From Chitinophagaceae bacterium UBA2375 (GTDB lineage Bacteria > Bacteroidota > Bacteroidia > Chitinophagales > Chitinophagaceae), in the NCBI GenBank assembly GCA_002343985.1, contig DDTB01000010.1, positions 1-64,000 of the forward strand: a stretch of 64,000 nucleotides of DNA, read 5' to 3'. The translations under genes were made by a program, and so were the position numbers. The notes beneath the pieces were generated by a model that worked only from the letters and a program-made list of their open reading frames with translations, was not told where the DNA came from and ran no database searches. Within the stretch, counting starts at the first letter, position 1; every line of letters starts with the position of its first letter. This document shows, one piece after another, positions 17,893 to 26,447 of the stretch.

Positions 17893-20388
17893 ATGAAGCG
17901 CCAAACGCCCCTTTCTTTTATGCTGATCGGGTTATTGTCGGTACTGACAGTAACGCTACATGCGCTTCCATCTGTGAACAGCGATCCTGCGAAATCCCTC
18001 AATCCTGATTCCAGTTTTCACAATAATCAACAGAATTCCTGTACCATACCGGTTATGCAGCCCCCGGCGCATCAAACTTATTGCCATGGCACTGCTACAC
18101 AGGTGGTAGTATTTTCCAGCGATGTTGCCCAAGCCACATATCAGTGGACGAACAGCAATCCTTCTATAGGTTTGCCGGCATCCGGCAGTGGCCATTTGCC
18201 TTCATTTGTTGCACAGAATCCAGGCTCCGCCACTATCCAGGCAACTATTACCATCATACCAAGTATTGACAGTTGCCAGGGTTCCCCCGTGAGTTTTATT
18301 ATTTCCATCAAACCCGCCCCGGATATGGACAGTCTTGTGAACCAGGTAGTTTGTAACGGCGCCGCGATTGATACCATCGACTTTAATGGGAATTTTCCCG
18401 GGACAATTTTTACCTGGACCAACAATCTGCCTTCCATTGGTTTGATGCCAAATGGAACTGGCGATATACCTGCATTTCATCCCATCAACAATACATTGCA
18501 ACCCGTTACGGCAACTATAACCGTACAACCTGTATTAGACGGATGCCTTGGGCCTTCAGGCCAAATGCAAATTACCGTAAACCCTATGGCAAGTTTGGTG
18601 CAGCCGCTGAATCGTTTCTTATGCAATGGCGATCAAACCGGGACTGTTCATTTCATTGGCACAACCGGGGCCACATCATATACCTGGACGAACAGCAATA
18701 CCAGCATTGGTTTGGGCAGTTCGGGAACCGGTCCTGTGCCGGGTTTTATCGCCAGCAATACGGGTAACCAGGCAGTGGTTGCGCAGATAACGGTAACGGC
18801 TATGTACCAGTCATGCATAGGTGTGTCAAGGACATTTCAAATTGCCGTTGACCCCACTCCTGAATTATCCATACCCGGGCATGTGCAGGTATGTAACGGA
18901 TCAAATACCCCATCTATAGATTTTTCATCTACTGTTGCGAATACCAGTTATACCTGGATCAATAATACTACAAGCATTGGCCTTGCGCCCAATGGTACGG
19001 GTAATATTTCGCCGTTTACGGCAATCAATCAAACCGATTTTCCAATAACGGCCATCATCCGAATTACAGGATCGGCCAATAGTTGCAGCAGCAGGGAAGA
19101 GGCATTGACAATTTCCGTCTATCCCATACCGTTAGTAAACCCGGTGCCAGACCAGGCATTATGCAATGCTTCAATAACAGATTCTATACAATTTTCGGGC
19201 CACCAGGGTTTTAATGGGTATACCTGGCAAAATGATCAGCCTTCAATTGGGCTTGATACTGCCGGTACCGGTAATATCCCGGCGTTTGCGGTTTTGAACC
19301 AGGGGCAATCAACTATTGAAGCAAACATTACCGTGCAGGCCGTTAATCCGGGTTGCGCAGGGCCCGGCCAGGCGTTCAGCATCCGTGTTTTCCCAACGCC
19401 TGATTTGTTGCAGCAAACGGATACCCTCATTTGCAGGGGTGCCAGCATCAGCCTGCAGGCCGCGCAGGCAAGCAGTTACCAATGGACGCCATCTCAATAT
19501 CTTTCCTGTACCGATTGCCCTTCGCCGGTGAGTTCGGCAACTGGAACCATCCGGTACAAAGTGGAGGGTATAAGTGCAGATGGTTGTGCAGGCTCGGATA
19601 CGATCCTGGTAAAAGTAGTGCAACGGTTTAATGTACATGTGCCTGCTTCCGATACAATCTGCGCCGGGTCTGCTTTTCAGCTTTCTGCCAGCGGTGCGCA
19701 CGCTTATGCCTGGTCGCCTGCCGAAAGCTTAAGCGATTCTACTATTGCAAATCCTGTAGCGGCCCCAACTGCTACTACGCGTTACCGTGTGGTAGGGTCA
19801 GACCAATACCAGTGTTTCACCGATACGGCATACCTCAGCATAACGGTTGGTGTCATACCGCGTGTGCAGCTTGGCCCGGATCAAAGCCATCCCACAGGCA
19901 CAGATATCAGGCTTATACCTCAGCTTGAACAGGGGCCTGTCGTCAACTGGTCATGGTCTCCACCCGAAGGATTGAGCTGCACAGATTGCGCGCAACCGTT
20001 ATTGCGGGTAAGGGAGGATATGGAGTATGTTGTGAGCGCCACCAACCGATGGGGATGCACCGGAAAAGACAGCATTAAGATCAATGCCTTCTGTACATCG
20101 GCCCAGGTCTTTATCCCAACAGGTTTTACGCCCGATAATGATGGCTTAAACGATGTACTAATGGTTCGGGGTTCGGGCATACAGGTGAAATCATTCCGCA
20201 TCTTTAACAGGTGGGGCAACCTGGTGTTTGAAAAAAATAACGGGTTACCCAACGACGCCCGCTATGGATGGGACGGTAAATGGAAAGGGGTGCCGGTAAG
20301 CCCGGACGTGTATGTGTATGTGGTGGAAATTATTTGTGACAATGGGGTAGTCAGTACCCTGAAAGGAAATACTACATTGATCAGATAA
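17893..20388 (+). CDS. Multi-PKD surface protein with type-B T9SS sorting domain
   Basis: An exported adhesin-like protein. The signal peptide spans residues 1-25. Five repeats of about 90 residues (about 50-500) each carry a phrase like YTWTNSNPSIGL...GTGxIPxF, typical of PKD-like domains in Bacteroidota. Three looser repeats with CTDC or WSPAE phrases follow (about 500-735). The end, from FIPTGFTPDNDGLNDVL to the final strand, is the gliding-motility-type C-terminal domain (type B). Such proteins are moved by the T9SS and held on the surface by a PorP/SprF protein, which is the next gene, 31 bases downstream. Confidence 0.9.
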   Translation: MKRQTPLSFMLIGLLSVLTVTLHALPSVNSDPAKSLNPDSSFHNNQQNSCTIPVMQPPAHQTYCHGTATQVVVFSSDVAQATYQWTNSNPSIGLPASGSGHLPSFVAQNPGSATIQATITIIPSIDSCQGSPVSFIISIKPAPDMDSLVNQVVCNGAAIDTIDFNGNFPGTIFTWTNNLPSIGLMPNGTGDIPAFHPINNTLQPVTATITVQPVLDGCLGPSGQMQITVNPMASLVQPLNRFLCNGDQTGTVHFIGTTGATSYTWTNSNTSIGLGSSGTGPVPGFIASNTGNQAVVAQITVTAMYQSCIGVSRTFQIAVDPTPELSIPGHVQVCNGSNTPSIDFSSTVANTSYTWINNTTSIGLAPNGTGNISPFTAINQTDFPITAIIRITGSANSCSSREEALTISVYPIPLVNPVPDQALCNASITDSIQFSGHQGFNGYTWQNDQPSIGLDTAGTGNIPAFAVLNQGQSTIEANITVQAVNPGCAGPGQAFSIRVFPTPDLLQQTDTLICRGASISLQAAQASSYQWTPSQYLSCTDCPSPVSSATGTIRYKVEGISADGCAGSDTILVKVVQRFNVHVPASDTICAGSAFQLSASGAHAYAWSPAESLSDSTIANPVAAPTATTRYRVVGSDQYQCFTDTAYLSITVGVIPRVQLGPDQSHPTGTDIRLIPQLEQGPVVNWSWSPPEGLSCTDCAQPLLRVREDMEYVVSATNRWGCTGKDSIKINAFCTSAQVFIPTGFTPDNDGLNDVLMVRGSGIQVKSFRIFNRWGNLVFEKNNGLPNDARYGWDGKWKGVPVSPDVYVYVVEIICDNGVVSTLKGNTTLIR

Positions 20389-20419
20389 GCGTTATAGCAT
20401 TATCCAAATATCCTGACTC

Positions 20420-21451
20420 ATGAAAAACTACAGCTTACGAACGGTTGTATTGGTGCTGCTCATCAGCATCTGCCGGACAGCGGTGGCCCAGGATATTCAT
20501 TTTTCCCAGTTTTACGATTTGCCCATGTTGCGCAATCCCGCGCTGGCAGGCATTTTTAACGGAAATGTCAGGGTCACGACCGCGTACAGGAACCAATGGC
20601 AATCACTTACGGTACCATTTCGTACCATGGCCCTGGGGCTTGAAATCAAGAAACAGGTAGGGCGCAACAGCGATGATTTTATCAGTTTCGGTTTGCAGGC
20701 CACGCACGACCAGGCGGGTGATGCGCGACTGAGCCGGACACAGGTATTCCCGGTTTTAAACTATCATAAATCATTAGGTGGAGATAAATCAAGCTATCTG
20801 TCTGCCGGTTTTATGGCAGGGCCCGTCATGCAACAATTTGACCCGACCAAACTAAGTTTCGATGACCAATACCAGAATGGCGCCTATAGTTCGTCTAACC
20901 CTACCCGTCAGACGTTTACCAATACCAGGTTAACCTATTGGGACCCGGCGGTTGGACTGAGTTTCAGCAGCACAGCAGGGGAGTCAACCAATTATTACAT
21001 AGGAGTAGGGTTATTCCATTTTACAAAACCCGTGGTATCATTTCAACCCCAGCAAAATATATCGTTATTGCCTAAATATGCCATTAACGCGGGTGTGGCA
21101 TCCAGGACTTCTGATGTAAGCACGCTGGTTGTTTACGCCGATTATTTCAGGCAGGGCAGCAGCCAAATGGTTCAGGGTGGCCTTATGATCAGGCGTGACC
21201 TGAACAGCACGGAAGATGAGCCTTCAACCGCCATTTCAGCAGGTATGTTTTACAGGCTGAACGAGGCTTTGATACCGGTTGTGAAGCTCGATTACCGGTC
21301 AACCAGCATTGGCGTTACCTATGATATCAGTATGAGCAAAATGGCCGCAGCAGCCCAGCACCGGGGTGGTTTTGAGTTGACCCTAATATATAAAGGAGGG
21401 AAAAAATACAACCCTGATACCGATGCCGTTCGATGCCCGCGATTCTTTTGA
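20420..21451 (+). CDS. PorP/SprF family type IX secretion membrane protein
   Basis: An outer-membrane protein of the PorP/SprF family, partner for type-B sorting-domain cargo. The signal peptide ends AVAQ and the mature protein opens with the family phrase DIHFSQFYDLPMLRNPALAG. The remainder consists of beta-barrel-like strands and ends in CPRFF, the usual C-terminal style. At 343 aa it is full length. It follows its likely cargo gene directly, so I infer it serves the 831-residue protein upstream. Confidence 0.93.
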   Translation: MKNYSLRTVVLVLLISICRTAVAQDIHFSQFYDLPMLRNPALAGIFNGNVRVTTAYRNQWQSLTVPFRTMALGLEIKKQVGRNSDDFISFGLQATHDQAGDARLSRTQVFPVLNYHKSLGGDKSSYLSAGFMAGPVMQQFDPTKLSFDDQYQNGAYSSSNPTRQTFTNTRLTYWDPAVGLSFSSTAGESTNYYIGVGLFHFTKPVVSFQPQQNISLLPKYAINAGVASRTSDVSTLVVYADYFRQGSSQMVQGGLMIRRDLNSTEDEPSTAISAGMFYRLNEALIPVVKLDYRSTSIGVTYDISMSKMAAAAQHRGGFELTLIYKGGKKYNPDTDAVRCPRFF

Positions 21452-21478
21452 TCAGAGGTTTTTTATTACCTTCCCTGC

Positions 21479-22531
21479 ATGAAACATGTGAAGTTTTACA
21501 CAAAGCAGGATATACTTTCCATCACGCGCGTCCGCAGGTTCGAAACCAAACTTGGTGAGCGGATCAGGTTCATTGCCCATGCCGATCAATGGCAGGAAGA
21601 ATTAAAAGCCTCCGATGCCAAATACGTGATCGTTGGGATCCCCGAAGATATTGGTGTGAAAGCCAACCTGGGCAAGGGCGGCGCAGAAACCGCCTGGCTG
21701 CCTTTCCTGCATTCATTCCTGAATATCCAAAGCAATGATTTCTTGAGTGGGGAACAAATATTGCTCCTCGGCCATTTCGATTTTGGTGATATCAAATTCC
21801 TGATTGAAAGCAATGCGTATAACGACCAGGAAAAAGTCGATGCTTACCGCCACTCAGTTCAGATGATTGATGACGAAGTGGAATCAGTCATTAAAGCCAT
21901 CACTTCATGCGGAAAGATACCCATCGCCATTGGTGGTGGCCACAACAATGCATACCCATTAATTAAAGGCGCTGCCAAAGGATTGCATAAATCTGAAAAG
22001 ATCCCGTTGGCTCAAATCAATAGCATCAACCTCGACGCCCAAAGCGACCTAAGGCCTTCGGAAGGCAGGCATAGCGGAAATGCGTTTACCTATGCCAGCG
22101 AGGATGGCTTCCTGGGTAAATATGCGGTCATTGGTATTCATGAAAATTATGTCCCGCAAAATGTACTGATGAAAATGCATGAAGATCCATTTGTGCAGTA
22201 CAGCACATTCGAAGATATTTTTATTCATGAAAAGAAAAACTTCATCCAGTCTGTTGCGCATGCTACCGGGTTTACGGAAGATTCGTACACAGGTATTGAG
22301 TTAGACCTTGACAGTATTGAATATATCCTCAGCAGCGCGCTCACGCCTTCGGGCATTACCGCTTTGCAGGCAAGGCAGTTTATTCACTTCACCGCGACAG
22401 ATTGTAAAGTGGCCTACCTGCATATTTGCGAAGGTGCCTGCCAGTTGGCTGATGGAAGAAAAGATGAAACAACCGGTAAACTCATTAGTTACCTGGTCAG
22501 CGATTTCATTAAAGCCAATGATTTAAAATAA
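21479..22531 (+). CDS. Arginase-family protein (formimidoylglutamase-like) with an altered metal site
   Basis: A member of the ureohydrolase fold, closest by eye to Bacteroidota formimidoylglutamases. The order of metal motifs is kept: GGGHNN with His155, DAQSD with Asp186 and Asp190, and DLD with Asp276 and Asp278. The central ligand, His in the canonical DAHxD, is Gln188 (codon CAA). Five of the six expected Mn ligands are therefore present. Because ftcD in this window already removes the formimino group, this protein may be redundant or have another role. It starts 27 bases after the PorP gene in the same direction. Length 350 aa is slightly long for the fold. Confidence 0.8.
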   Translation: MKHVKFYTKQDILSITRVRRFETKLGERIRFIAHADQWQEELKASDAKYVIVGIPEDIGVKANLGKGGAETAWLPFLHSFLNIQSNDFLSGEQILLLGHFDFGDIKFLIESNAYNDQEKVDAYRHSVQMIDDEVESVIKAITSCGKIPIAIGGGHNNAYPLIKGAAKGLHKSEKIPLAQINSINLDAQSDLRPSEGRHSGNAFTYASEDGFLGKYAVIGIHENYVPQNVLMKMHEDPFVQYSTFEDIFIHEKKNFIQSVAHATGFTEDSYTGIELDLDSIEYILSSALTPSGITALQARQFIHFTATDCKVAYLHICEGACQLADGRKDETTGKLISYLVSDFIKANDLK

Positions 22532-22533
22532 AT

Positions 22534-23235
22534 TTAAGGGAAGAGCGCTTTTTCCAGTTCTTCAAAACTGGCGATTCCGTCCCGGCGCCATGTGGGTTGC
22601 CCGTTCTGCATCACCATGAAAACCGGTAATTCCTGTATCTTGAAATGCTGCAGCACTTCTTCATCCTTTCCACCATCTACATTCAGCAAAAGGAAACGGT
22701 CGCCATATTTTTCCTGTAATTTTTTCACAACAGGTTCCATCTTTTTGCAAGGTGGGCACCAATTCGCGCCAACATCCACCAACACAATCTTATGCGATGT
22801 GATAGCCCCGTTGAATTGCTCCACGGTCATGCCCGGCTTATCTGATGCGCCCTCCACTTTTTTCTGAGCCGACTTCCATGCCATGATACCTCCTTTAAGT
22901 TCATACACTTCCTTAAAGCCATCCGCTTTTAATTTCTCCGCGGCTGCGCGGCTCCTGCCACCGGAAAGGCAATACACATACACAGGCTTGTCTTTATCCA
23001 TAAATGAAACCCGGCGGTTAAACTCTTTTGGGTCGTTCCAGTTGGCCATTAAAGCCTGGCTGATATGCCCGCTGTTAAATTCTCCGGGTGTGCGCACGTC
23101 GAGAATTTGTATGTCTTTTCCGCTGCCGATGCCTTGTTCAAACTGTTGGGCATCTATCAGGTTTTTTTGTTGTGCCTGGCATGCATGCAGGAAAAAGACC
23201 ATGCCGCATATTGTGATAATCGTTTGTATCCTCAT
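22534..23235 (-). CDS. Rhodanese-thioredoxin fusion lipoprotein
   Basis: A lipoprotein signal (FLHAC, Cys18) is followed by a rhodanese domain (residues about 23-120) with the active-site loop CLSGGRS. A thioredoxin domain (about 130-233) follows, with the WCPPC active site and a cis-Pro-type ELPVF. It probably handles periplasmic sulfane sulfur or disulfide exchange. I start it at ATG 23235 because the signal peptide begins there. The open frame continues upstream through a 7-bp tandem repeat and into the next gene, but that part is repeat translation. The repeat ends 12 bases before the start codon. Confidence 0.9.
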   Translation of the reverse strand: MRIQTIITICGMVFFLHACQAQQKNLIDAQQFEQGIGSGKDIQILDVRTPGEFNSGHISQALMANWNDPKEFNRRVSFMDKDKPVYVYCLSGGRSRAAAEKLKADGFKEVYELKGGIMAWKSAQKKVEGASDKPGMTVEQFNGAITSHKIVLVDVGANWCPPCKKMEPVVKKLQEKYGDRFLLLNVDGGKDEEVLQHFKIQELPVFMVMQNGQPTWRRDGIASFEELEKALFP

Positions 23236-23247
23236 GTTGATATTTTT

Positions 23248-23400
23248 GATGTATGATGTAGATGTGTGATGTATGATGTGTGATGTATGATGTATGATGT
23301 GTGATGTGTGATGTATGATGTGTGATGTGTGATGTATGAAGTGTGATGTATGATGTATGATGTGTGATGTATGATGTGTGATGTATGATGTGTGATGTAT
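23248..23400. repeat. Heptanucleotide tandem repeat, about 22 copies of GATGTRT
   Basis: The plus strand reads GATGTAT or GATGTGT 22 times in 153 bases. One copy is six bases long (23255-23260) and one is GAAGTGT (23338-23344). The two forms are intermixed without strict order. Seven is not a multiple of three, so any frame crossing it shifts when copies change. The minus strand across the array has no stop codon. It occupies most of the space between the SDR stop and the rhodanese gene start. Confidence 0.97.
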
Positions 23401-23431
23401 GATTTGATATGCGAAATGGGCGTAATGCGTT

Positions 23432-24220
23432 TTACAGGCACCCGGTGCGGCCACCGTCAACAGGTAGGTTAATGCCATTGATATAAGCCGCCGCGGGTGA
23501 ACAAAGGAATGCCACTGCCGCGCCAAACTCTTCCGGCTTGCCGATGCGCTTCGCAGGAATTTCTGAAATCAGGTCTTGCAATACCTCTTCCGGAGTTTTC
23601 CCTGAATCTTTCGCCTTTTTATCAATCACGTAATCGGCCCTAACGGTTTGTGTAAAACCGGGTAATACGTTATTGACCGTAATGCCATAAGCGCCCAATT
23701 CAACCGATAAGGTTTTGGCCCAATTGGCTACTGCCGCCCTGATGCTATTGCTGACCGCCAGCCCTGGAATGGGTTGCTTGACAGATGTGGAAATGATATT
23801 GATGATCCTGCCAAAGCCAGCTTCCATCATACCGGGCGCAAGCGCTTTAACCAGGGCATGGTTGCATAGCAGGTGGTTGCTGAAAGCCACACTAAATTCA
23901 TCCAACGTGGCCTGCATGGCCTTACCTGCCGGGGGGCCACCGGTATTGTTGACGAGGATATGCGCCACCCGGCCGCTATCCAGGAATTGGTTGGCAGCTT
24001 TGACTACCTGGTTGATATCACTGAAATCAGCCACTATAAAATCATGTACCTGGCCTTTTGACAGGTCAAGTCCTTTCAACGCCCCGGCCAGTTTTTCCGC
24101 GTTTCTTGCCAGCAAAGTCACATTTGCGCCCAATAAAGCCAGTTCCACTGCCGATGCATAACCAAGGCCCTGCGTACTACCGCAAACAATCGCGTTCTTT
24201 CCTCCCAGTTGTAGGTTCAT
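23432..24220 (-). CDS. Atypical SDR-family protein
   Basis: A Rossmann-fold short-chain dehydrogenase-like protein. The cofactor loop is GSTQGLG near residue 14, followed by the NNTGG motif (residues about 91-95). The catalytic Ser144 is present, but the expected Tyr157 and Lys161 are Ser and Arg (SNSIR). The C-terminal PGFTQT and NLPVDGG segments are normal. Comparable SDRs with an SNS-R motif exist and are often annotated as oxidoreductases without proof. Its promoter-like TAATTTTG lies just upstream. The 196 bases to the next minus-strand gene are mostly the 7-bp repeat. Confidence 0.88.
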   Translation of the reverse strand: MNLQLGGKNAIVCGSTQGLGYASAVELALLGANVTLLARNAEKLAGALKGLDLSKGQVHDFIVADFSDINQVVKAANQFLDSGRVAHILVNNTGGPPAGKAMQATLDEFSVAFSNHLLCNHALVKALAPGMMEAGFGRIINIISTSVKQPIPGLAVSNSIRAAVANWAKTLSVELGAYGITVNNVLPGFTQTVRADYVIDKKAKDSGKTPEEVLQDLISEIPAKRIGKPEEFGAAVAFLCSPAAAYINGINLPVDGGRTGCL

Positions 24221-24237
24221 ATCAATTTATTATGCAG

Positions 24238-24245
24238 CAAAATTA
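24238..24245 (-). promoter_or_regulatory. -7 element TAATTTTG for the SDR gene
   Basis: Read on the minus strand, this matches TAnnTTTG, 18 bases upstream of the SDR start. Confidence 0.5.
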
Positions 24246-24378
24246 TTCATTTCCGCAGTTATCAGCCTGATTCTTATGCTATAGGATGATTTTATCATAT
24301 GTCATGCATTTCCGGGGTATCAAGTACACATTTTACATGATTGCAGCATCAGATTGATTCTAAACCGGGTATTCTGGG

Positions 24379-24386
24379 TAATTTTG
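24379..24386 (+). promoter_or_regulatory. Promoter for the topoisomerase IV operon
   Basis: TAATTTTG matches the -7 consensus. A TTG at 24355-24357, 21 bases upstream, could be the -33 element. The leader to the gene carries two inverted repeats, near 24438-24450 and at 24474-24489 (AACCGGG/CCCGGTT). Confidence 0.6.
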
Positions 24387-24510
24387 TGCCCCTTACGCAC
24401 ATTTTACAAAACGTTGTGGAAAAAACCTGCCAACCTCAACCGGGTTGAATCTTATATATTCGCAGGCTTAAACAACCGGGTTCCCGGTTTTGAAAACAGA
24501 ATCAAACGGC

Positions 24511-26412
24511 ATGTCTGAGAAAGAGAAAATACAAGTGGATTATACCGAGGAGAGCATCCGTAGCCTGGACTGGCGGGAACATATCCGCCTGCGCCCGGGT
24601 ATGTACATTGGCAAACTCGGGGACGGGAGCAGTCCCGACGATGGCATTTATGTTTTATTAAAGGAAGTCATCGATAACTGCATTGATGAACACACCATGG
24701 GGTATGGCAAACAGGTGGAAGTGAGCATCCAGGGAAAGGAAATCACTGTGCGCGATTATGGTCGCGGCATACCATTGGGTAAAGTGGTGGATGTGGTGAG
24801 CAAGATTAATACGGGCGCCAAATACGATAGTAAAGCGTTTCAGAAAAGCGTTGGTTTGAACGGTGTGGGAACTAAAGCTGTGAACGCATTGAGCCATTTT
24901 TTTAAAGTGACTTCCTTTCGCGATGGAAAGGAGAAGACGGCGACATTTGAAAAGGGCGTACTTGTGAAAGAATTTAAAGAAGGCGCCACAAAGGAATCAA
25001 ACGGCACAATGGTGCATTTCATTCCGGATGAATCTGTGTTCAAGAATTTTCATTTTGTTCAGGAATACCTCGACAACCAGTTCTGGAATTATTGTTACCT
25101 CAATGCCGGGCTGGTCATCAATTTCAATGGCAAAAAATATGTCAGCCGCAATGGATTGCTCGATCTGCTGCAACGAAAAACCAATGAAGATGAAATTCGG
25201 TATCCCATCATTCATTTGAAAGGCGAAGACATTGAAGTGGCCATCACGCATGAAAACGCCTATGGTGAAGAGTATTACAGTTTCGTAAACGGACAATTCA
25301 CAACACAAGGTGGAACGCACCTCGCGGCATTCAGGGAAGGGTTTGTAAAAACCATCAGGGAGTTTTTTAAGAAAGATTATGATGCAGCCGATATCAGGGG
25401 GAGCATCTGTGCGGCTGTATCCGTAAGGGTTCAGGAGCCTGTATTTGAAAGCCAGACAAAAACAAAACTTGGTTCGCAAACCGTGTTTGAAGGCGGCCCA
25501 AGCATGAAAAATTTTGTGGGTGATTTCCTGGGAAGGGAGTTGGATAATTTCCTGCACCGGAACCCAACCACAGCCGAAGCGTTGAAAAAACGCATTGAGC
25601 AAAACGAGCGGGAGCGAAAAGAATTGGCAGGCATCAAGAAGCTGGCCAATGAAAGGGCAAAGAAGGCAAACCTGCATAACCGCAAACTCCGCGATTGCAA
25701 ATATCATTACAATGACGAACCCAGCGGAAAAGACAAAGACCGCATTATAGAAAAACAAAAAGAGTCGACCATCTTCATCACAGAAGGCGATAGCGCCAGT
25801 GGCTCCATCACAAAGGCCAGGAATGTGGATACACAAGCGGTCTTCAGCCTGCGCGGAAAACCACTGAACTGCTTTGGTTTAACCAAGAAAGTGGTGTATG
25901 AAAACGAGGAGTTCAACCTGCTGCAACATGCCCTCAATATTGAAGAAGGTTATGAAGGATTGAGGTACAACAATATTGTGGTGGCCACCGATGCCGATGT
26001 TGACGGTATGCACATCCGGTTGCTACTGTTAACTTTCTTCCTTCAGTTTTTCCCTGACCTTGTGAAAAACGGGCATGTGTATATCCTGGAAACGCCATTG
26101 TTCAGGGTGCGTAATAAACAGGAAACCATTTACTGCTACGATGAACAGGAAAAGCTGGCCGCTGTGACAAAACTGGGAAATAAACCGGAGATCACAAGGT
26201 TTAAAGGGCTTGGTGAAATCAGCCCGGATGAATTCGCGCGGTTTATCAATGCTGATATCCGCCTGCAACCCGTGATCATGGAACAGGGCGAGCACATTCA
26301 GCAATTACTTGAATATTATATGGGCAAAAACACACCGCAACGCCAGGATTTCATCATTGATAACCTGAAAGTGGAACTAGACCTGGTGGAAGAAAAGGCG
26401 GTTGCGGGATAA
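24511..26412 (+). CDS. parE: DNA topoisomerase IV subunit B
   Basis: The ATPase subunit of topoisomerase IV, which separates linked daughter chromosomes. The GHKL ATPase domain opens with RLRPGMYIGKLGDGSSPDDG and has the VIDNCIDE box. The transducer domain follows. The TOPRIM domain has EGDSA near residue 425 and the DADVDGMHIR metal motif. I assign topoisomerase IV rather than gyrase from the Bacteroidota-style N-terminus and because parC follows two genes downstream. The ATG at 24511 is used; the upstream alternative is TTG. Length 633 aa is normal. Confidence 0.93.
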   Translation: MSEKEKIQVDYTEESIRSLDWREHIRLRPGMYIGKLGDGSSPDDGIYVLLKEVIDNCIDEHTMGYGKQVEVSIQGKEITVRDYGRGIPLGKVVDVVSKINTGAKYDSKAFQKSVGLNGVGTKAVNALSHFFKVTSFRDGKEKTATFEKGVLVKEFKEGATKESNGTMVHFIPDESVFKNFHFVQEYLDNQFWNYCYLNAGLVINFNGKKYVSRNGLLDLLQRKTNEDEIRYPIIHLKGEDIEVAITHENAYGEEYYSFVNGQFTTQGGTHLAAFREGFVKTIREFFKKDYDAADIRGSICAAVSVRVQEPVFESQTKTKLGSQTVFEGGPSMKNFVGDFLGRELDNFLHRNPTTAEALKKRIEQNERERKELAGIKKLANERAKKANLHNRKLRDCKYHYNDEPSGKDKDRIIEKQKESTIFITEGDSASGSITKARNVDTQAVFSLRGKPLNCFGLTKKVVYENEEFNLLQHALNIEEGYEGLRYNNIVVATDADVDGMHIRLLLLTFFLQFFPDLVKNGHVYILETPLFRVRNKQETIYCYDEQEKLAAVTKLGNKPEITRFKGLGEISPDEFARFINADIRLQPVIMEQGEHIQQLLEYYMGKNTPQRQDFIIDNLKVELDLVEEKAVAG

Positions 26413-26447
26413 AACTGTCTAACATTATTTTAAAGCGTATACAAAGC

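Noticed and set aside
23236..23526. Heptanucleotide array as a CRISPR or coding repeat
   Set aside because: No spacers, and a 7-bp unit is far shorter than CRISPR repeats. The translated product is low-complexity and lacks a start.
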